Below are positions 7,559-10,328 of a DNA stretch of 10,328 nt, piece by piece. Position numbers and translations under genes: made by a program. Numbering within the stretch: the stretch's first letter is position 1; the number at the start of each line of letters is the position of its first letter. The notes under the pieces are model-generated. The model saw only the letters and a list, made by a program, of their open reading frames with translations, was not told the origin of the DNA and searched no databases. Source of the stretch: an uncultured Collinsella sp. (GTDB lineage Bacteria; Actinomycetota; Coriobacteriia; Coriobacteriales; Coriobacteriaceae); contig CABUJH010000062.1 in the NCBI GenBank assembly GCA_902491895.1, positions 1-10,328 of the forward strand, written 5' to 3'.

Positions 7559-7587
7559 TTGCATCGCGTGGCGTTCCTTGCAATAAT
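7559..7587 (+). promoter_or_regulatory. Candidate promoter of the tRNA cluster
   Basis: AATAAT (7582-7587) matches the -10 consensus at five of six positions, and TTGCAT lies 17 bp upstream (7559-7564, weak -35). Transcription would start about 20 nt before tRNA-His. The GCGCGAAGCGC segment after it is GC-rich, as is common downstream of stable-RNA promoters. Confidence 0.45.
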
Positions 7588-7614
7588 AGTCGAGCGCGAA
7601 GCGCACAGGACACG

Positions 7615-7691
7615 GTGGGTGTAGCTCAGTTGGCTAGAGCGACGGGTTGTGGTCCCGTAGGTCGAGGGTTCGAGTCCCTTTACCCACCCCA
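7615..7691 (+). tRNA. tRNA-His (anticodon GTG)
   Basis: The cloverleaf folds fully: acceptor GTGGGTG (7615-7621) with TACCCAC (7681-7687), D arm GCTC/GAGC, anticodon stem ACGGG/CCCGT (7642-7646, 7654-7658) around loop TTGTGGT with anticodon GTG at 7649-7651, and a T arm with GGTTCGAGT. The histidine identity element is present: G7614 is the extra G-1 opposite discriminator C7688. The CCA end is encoded (7689-7691). Confidence 0.97.
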
Positions 7692-7713
7692 GTTCTTGCT
7701 TCGTGTTGATATC

Positions 7714-7789
7714 GGGTCGTTAGCTCAGTTGGTAGAGCAGGGGACTCTTAATCCCAAGGTCCAGGGTTCGACTCCCTGACGGCCCACCA
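7714..7789 (+). tRNA. tRNA-Lys (anticodon CTT), copy 1
   Basis: Acceptor GGGTCGT (7714-7720) pairs with ACGGCCC (7779-7785) with one G:U. The anticodon loop CTCTTAA carries CTT (7747-7749), reading AAG. The T arm is CAGGG-TTCGACT-CCCTG, the discriminator is A7786, and CCA is encoded (7787-7789). The outermost anticodon-stem pair (27-43) is G:A, a mismatch shared with copy 2. It is spaced 22 nt from tRNA-His and probably co-transcribed with it. Confidence 0.97.
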
Positions 7790-7802
7790 CACGATATCTC
7801 CT

Positions 7803-7828
7803 CTAAAGTCCGCCACAACGGACTTTAG
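7803..7828 (+). repeat. Hairpin between the two tRNA-Lys genes
   Basis: A perfect 10-bp stem CTAAAGTCCG/CGGACTTTAG with a 6-nt CCACAA loop is followed by only CTTT before the next tRNA begins at 7833. It could be a weak terminator, a processing signal in the tRNA precursor, or part of copy 2's own control region. The short T run argues against efficient termination. Confidence 0.7.
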
Positions 7829-7832
7829 CTTT

Positions 7833-7908
7833 GGGTCGTTAGCTCAGTTGGTAGAGCAGGGGACTCTTAATCCCAAGGTCCAGGGTTCGACCCCCTGACG
7901 GCCCACCC
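7833..7908 (+). tRNA. tRNA-Lys (anticodon CTT), copy 2, without encoded CCA
   Basis: The body is identical to copy 1 except for one T-loop base (TTCGACC instead of TTCGACT, position 60). The anticodon is CTT (7866-7868). After discriminator A7905 the genome reads CCC rather than CCA, so the mature 3' end would need trimming and repair by the CCA-adding enzyme. The cloverleaf is otherwise intact, so I treat it as functional. It looks like a recent duplication of copy 1. Confidence 0.93.
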
Positions 7909-7918
7909 AAAGCATGTT

Positions 7919-7949
7919 AAAGCGACTGGCTTCGGCTGGTCGCTTTTTT
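7919..7949 (+). terminator. Intrinsic terminator of the tRNA cluster
   Basis: A 10-bp stem (7921-7930 with 7935-7944, two G:U pairs) capped by a stable TTCG tetraloop, extended by AA/TT, is followed by a six-T run. It begins about 12 nt after the last tRNA and closes the His-Lys-Lys transcript. Confidence 0.95.
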
Positions 7950-8005
7950 GTTGACCTCGCATGGGGTCGAACCCGAAAGGGCGCGGAGCCGCGAAGTCTG
8001 CACCG

Positions 8006-8065
8006 TGATTCCCTTAGGGAAAACACGGCAAAAGCCCCGTAAGCGTGTTCTCCTTAAGGGAATCA
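8006..8065. repeat. Imperfect 22-bp inverted repeat (interlocked with the flavoprotein terminator)
   Basis: Arms 8006-8027 and 8044-8065 are inverted copies matching at 20 of 22 positions (core TGATTCCCTTA / TAAGGGAATCA). Each arm can also fold on itself (TTCCC-TTA-GGGAA at 8009-8021; CCTTAAGG at 8052-8059). The right arm lies inside the loop of the terminator hairpin at 8033-8078, so the two long hairpins cannot both form except as a pseudoknot. No coding potential is seen between 7950 and 8124. Confidence 0.8.
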
Positions 8066-8078
8066 TGCTTACGGGGCT
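8030..8078 (-). terminator. Probable terminator of the FAD oxidoreductase gene, with a 22-nt loop
   Basis: On the - strand, AGCCCCGTAAGC (8078-8067, as its complement) pairs perfectly over 12 bp with 8044-8033, and TTTT follows (8033-8030). It starts 47 nt after the stop codon. The large loop is itself palindromic, and the T run is short, so efficiency is uncertain. Confidence 0.65.
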
Positions 8079-8124
8079 CGATGCATGTTGAGAAATTGTG
8101 ATCAAACTCAAAGTGAGAATCGAC

Positions 8125-9651
8125 TTAGTCCGCTCGATAGTGCGATCCGAGGCTTTCGGTTCGCTTGCGCATGGCTTTGACCATTTCCTGTGCTAGTTGA
8201 ATCTGCGATTGCAGGCGGGCGAGGGCTGCGATTTCGCTGTCCTGAGCTATCTGTGTGCTCAAGGTCGTTGCCTCCGTCTTCAAGCCCTCAAGCTCGTGTA
8301 GTGCCTTGGATAGGCCCCCTTCGGTGCGGTTGATCATGCAATAGGTGCTCATCGTGTGCTTAAGGCTGCGTGTCAAGCGTTCGGCGACTGTTGTGGCAAT
8401 GCCGTACTGGGGGAGGGCGATATCCGCCTTCGGGGCCTCCTCAGGTGTATTCTGTGCTGCCTGGGCTGCCGATGCGCCCGCGATGCGCCCAAACACTATG
8501 CCGTTGGCGCTTGACAAGCCACCAATGCGGTCGGCGCCGTGCATGCCGCCTGTCGCCTCGCCGCAAGCGTAGAGGCCCTCAACGCCCGTATACGCGCTCT
8601 TGTCGATTTTGATACCGCCGTTGGCGGCGTGGGCATACATCGCCACGCGCATCTCCTCGGTCGGCGCGATGCCGTACTCGTCTTGCAGCCAGGTGGCAAA
8701 GGTCTGTACAAACTCGGGGACGTCCTCGCGGGGGAAATCGTAGTGGAGCGCCAGACCTTCGGTACCCGCTTGATCGATGGCAAGATCGATGGCGCGGGAG
8801 GCCAAGCGTGACGTGAAGGGGCCATATCCGGAGCGCTGTTCAAGCAGATCGTCCAGCTTGTCGTCGGCGATATCGACCGGCTGGTCGAACTTGACGTAGC
8901 GCCAGGTCTTCTCGTTAAAGACAAGGTTGCGTTTGGGCTCGATGAAGCCCGGCATCATCTGCATGAACTCTATATTAGTGAGCGTTGCGCCGTGTGCCAG
9001 CGCGATGGCCTGCGAGGAGCTGAGCACGTCGGCTGAAGTGAGGCTTCGCTCGAACAGGCCACCCGTGCCGCCCGCAGCGATGATGGTGGCCTTGGCTGCC
9101 ATAGGTACGAGATGCTTGTTTGTGCGGTCGTAGAGCGTGGCGCCGACAATCTTTCCGGGCGTGTCCTCAATAAGGTCGATAAGCTCGTGGCGGGGAAGCA
9201 GGCGAATGCCGAGAGACTCGATCTGGGCCGCACACGCGTCCTCAAGGGGCTTGCGAGTGAGGCCGCGCCATTTGCGTGTCTTATGGTCAAAGCAGGGGAT
9301 AAATTGCTTTTGCTGGGCGCTCTCGGCACTTTGCGGACGTTGGAGTTCAACACCCAGCTCCCGTTCGAGCCATGTAATTGCCCGGGGAATGCCGTGGACG
9401 AACGTCTGGACGAGCTCGGGGTCGGCAACGACGCCGCCGACGGTCTGGATGGTATCGATGAGGTCCTGTTCGTCGTCTTCGTCGACGGGGCCAATAAGGC
9501 CGAGCCCCCAGGTTCCCAGGAAAAAGCTCGATCCGCTCATGGTCTTGCCGGCGCTTGCCACAGCGACGGTTGCACCCGTGCGTGCCGCTTCTATGGCGGC
9601 ACAAAGGCCCGCAATGCCAGATCCAATTACCAGTACATCAGTCGATTCCAT
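8125..9651 (-). CDS. FAD-dependent oxidoreductase, fumarate reductase/L-aspartate oxidase superfamily
   Basis: A 508-aa soluble flavoprotein. The N-terminal dinucleotide-binding loop is G10-S-G-I-A-G15. The C-terminal FAD/substrate segment has GLYACGEATGGMHGADRIGG (about 358-378; His371, Arg375) and VFGRIAG. A probable catalytic-arginine region is GPFTSRLASRAID (Arg282, Arg286). The C-terminal helical domain ends in ESLGSHYRAD, recalling the ESRGxHYRxD of SdhA/FrdA/NadB. No signal peptide, Tat motif, FMN or haem domain is present. The family's substrate-binding HPT(G/A) is replaced by M233-P-G, and the RD of the catalytic arginine motif reads RL, so neither fumarate nor aspartate can be assumed as substrate. 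I start at ATG 9651 because AAAGGA (9657-9662) is 5 nt away; the upstream in-frame ATG (9708) has no SD. No nadA/nadC or sdhB neighbour is visible. No convincing promoter was found. Confidence 0.88.
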   Translation of the reverse strand: MESTDVLVIGSGIAGLCAAIEAARTGATVAVASAGKTMSGSSFFLGTWGLGLIGPVDEDDEQDLIDTIQTVGGVVADPELVQTFVHGIPRAITWLERELGVELQRPQSAESAQQKQFIPCFDHKTRKWRGLTRKPLEDACAAQIESLGIRLLPRHELIDLIEDTPGKIVGATLYDRTNKHLVPMAAKATIIAAGGTGGLFERSLTSADVLSSSQAIALAHGATLTNIEFMQMMPGFIEPKRNLVFNEKTWRYVKFDQPVDIADDKLDDLLEQRSGYGPFTSRLASRAIDLAIDQAGTEGLALHYDFPREDVPEFVQTFATWLQDEYGIAPTEEMRVAMYAHAANGGIKIDKSAYTGVEGLYACGEATGGMHGADRIGGLSSANGIVFGRIAGASAAQAAQNTPEEAPKADIALPQYGIATTVAERLTRSLKHTMSTYCMINRTEGGLSKALHELEGLKTEATTLSTQIAQDSEIAALARLQSQIQLAQEMVKAMRKRTESLGSHYRAD

Positions 9652-10083
9652 CGGATTCCTTTCTCGTCCGGCGCATTGTCGCACGGGTGATCGGCAAAGG
9701 TGTCGCAAAGATTGGATAAATCGGTAAAGGGCGAATATGGCAGGTGGACGTTAGGGGTATTTTGGCAATCCGTCTCACTCCACCTCGGAGCTCATCTCAA
9801 CTGATATATCGAATCGTTTTGGATTTTCATGGCAGAGTAGTTAATTTGGGACGGGGTTCTTTTAGCTACCCTGTGCCTCGGGTCGATTCGCTCGCCACGA
9901 AATGGGCCTATCTACTACGTTTGGGCGGTCACCCCCAACCATACCGAGAATCACAAAATCAAACCCGCAGGTAGACGGATTATTGATTTTCCCAAAACCT
10001 GGCTATGGTCGAGCCATGCGGGCCAAACGTAGTAGATGAGCCGTTTTCGTGGCGCGACCCAAACCGATTGACAGCTTTGGGAC
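9652..10083. other. 432-bp non-coding region upstream of the flavoprotein gene
   Basis: No believable gene is seen on either strand. The left half (9652-9892) holds the flavoprotein RBS and a 7-bp inverted repeat AGGTGGA/TCCACCT (9742-9748, 9779-9785). I could not find a convincing -35/-10 pair for the - strand gene. The right half is the large inverted repeat listed separately. A TTGACA at 10068-10073 (+) has no matching -10. Confidence 0.6.
9893..10054. repeat. Multi-block long inverted repeat (about 162 bp), possible MITE or structured RNA
   Basis: Nested inverted blocks face each other in order: CGCCACGAAA (9893-9902 with 10045-10054), a perfect 15-bp ATCTACTACGTTTGG (9910-9924 with 10023-10037), ACCATA (9938-9943 with 10004-10009), and AAAATCAA (9955-9962 with 9983-9990). 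They close on a 20-nt apical region. The two outermost spacers have equal lengths on both sides (7 and 7 nt), while the innermost differs (11 against 13). GGGTCG (9880-9885) and its complement CGACCC (10055-10060) extend the symmetry with a 7-nt offset. It carries no ORF. It lies upstream of the - strand flavoprotein and outside the terminator of the next gene. Confidence 0.8.
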
Positions 10084-10117
10084 AAAAAAGAGCCGCTACC
10101 CGGGTGGATAGCGGCTC
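10084..10117 (-). terminator. Intrinsic terminator of the GGGtGRT-family gene
   Basis: On the - strand, a perfect 9-bp stem GAGCCGCTA/TAGCGGCTC with a 10-nt loop is followed by six Ts. It lies 35 nt beyond the stop codon. An additional 8-bp inverted pair AGCTTTGG/CCAAAGCT (10073-10080, 10117-10124) brackets hairpin and T run. Confidence 0.92.
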
Positions 10118-10152
10118 CAAAGCTCAACTATATGAGCATCGCGCAAGCGCGA

Positions 10153-10328
10153 TTAGGCCTTGAGGGCCTCCTCGACGGCGACAGCGCAGGCGACGGTGGC
10201 ACCGACCATGGGGTTGTTACCCATGCCGATGAGACCCATCATGTCGACGTGCGCAGGCACGGAGGAGGAACCGGCGAACTGGGCGTCGGAGTGCATACGG
10301 CCCATGGTGTCGGTCATGCCGTAGGAAG
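10153..10328 (-). CDS. C-terminal end of a GGGtGRT-family protein (partial)
   Basis: Only the last 57 codons are in the window; the gene continues past the right edge and its start is not seen. The visible part begins SYGMTDTMGRMHSDAQFAGS and ends in a small-residue-rich segment, GMGNNPMVGATVACAVAVEE, followed by ALKA. I recognise this as the conserved C-terminus of the GGGtGRT family, named for a motif that would lie upstream, outside the window. The family is common in anaerobic Firmicutes and Coriobacteria; its function is not established to my knowledge. The TAA at 10153-10155 is followed by a clear terminator, so this is the last gene of its transcript. Recognition rests on recall of the family pattern rather than a search. 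Confidence 0.8.
   Translation of the reverse strand, partial: SYGMTDTMGRMHSDAQFAGSSSVPAHVDMMGLIGMGNNPMVGATVACAVAVEEALKA

Noticed and set aside
7552..7779. 75-codon open frame across tRNA-His and tRNA-Lys
   Set aside because: Its translation (VAQLARATGCGPVGRGFESL, then SLAQLVEQGTLNPKVQGSTP) is the familiar spurious peptide produced by reading tRNA genes.
7962..7976. Possible tRNA remnant: GGGGTCGAACCC resembles a T arm on the - strand
   Set aside because: No acceptor, anticodon or D arm can be built around it, so the similarity is only a short motif.
7844..8026. 60-codon open frame on the - strand ending in GRQGVEPWTLGLRVPCSTN
   Set aside because: Another classic false ORF, the reverse translation of tRNA-Lys.
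9744..9974. 76-codon open frame on the + strand in the large intergenic region
   Set aside because: No SD, no family pattern, and it runs into one arm of the inverted repeat.

Overview
The window looks like chromosomal DNA from a gut Coriobacteriia, most likely Collinsella or a close relative. This is inferred from the moderately high GC content, the actinobacterial-style Rho with a very long charged N-terminal region, the end of a GGGtGRT-family protein, and a cytosolic flavoprotein of the fumarate-reductase superfamily. No database search was possible, so the genus is a judgement.

Left part, + strand: a 390-bp non-coding leader with candidate promoters and a possible upstream ORF leads into rho (391-2952), which closes with its own intrinsic terminator. 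A recognisable promoter and a 130-nt leader follow. They precede a probable two-gene operon: an unrecognised two-TM anchored protein with a long acidic tail (3266-4666) and a small VanZ-family membrane protein (4674-5099). A strong, probably bidirectional terminator at 5108-5155 separates this from the convergent genes.

Middle, - strand: an aminotransferase (6268-7449) and then a fructokinase-type ROK sugar kinase (5237-6127). They point the same way, but a strong terminator and a fresh promoter lie between them, so they are probably separate units.

A tRNA cluster (His-GTG, Lys-CTT, Lys-CTT; 7615-7908) runs on the + strand from its own promoter to a UUCG-capped terminator. The second tRNA-Lys is almost a copy of the first but lacks the encoded CCA end.

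Right part, - strand: an FAD-dependent oxidoreductase (8125-9651) ends at an unusual interlocked pair of inverted repeats. Upstream of it is about 430 bp of non-coding DNA dominated by a roughly 160-bp multi-block inverted repeat (9893-10054), which I regard as the least explained object here. The last 176 bp hold the C-terminus of a GGGtGRT-family protein with its own terminator.

The window is mostly housekeeping, with no phage, CRISPR, toxin or defence genes. The points of interest are the architecture of the Rho extension, the unknown membrane protein, altered active-site positions in the flavoprotein, and the intergenic inverted repeats.
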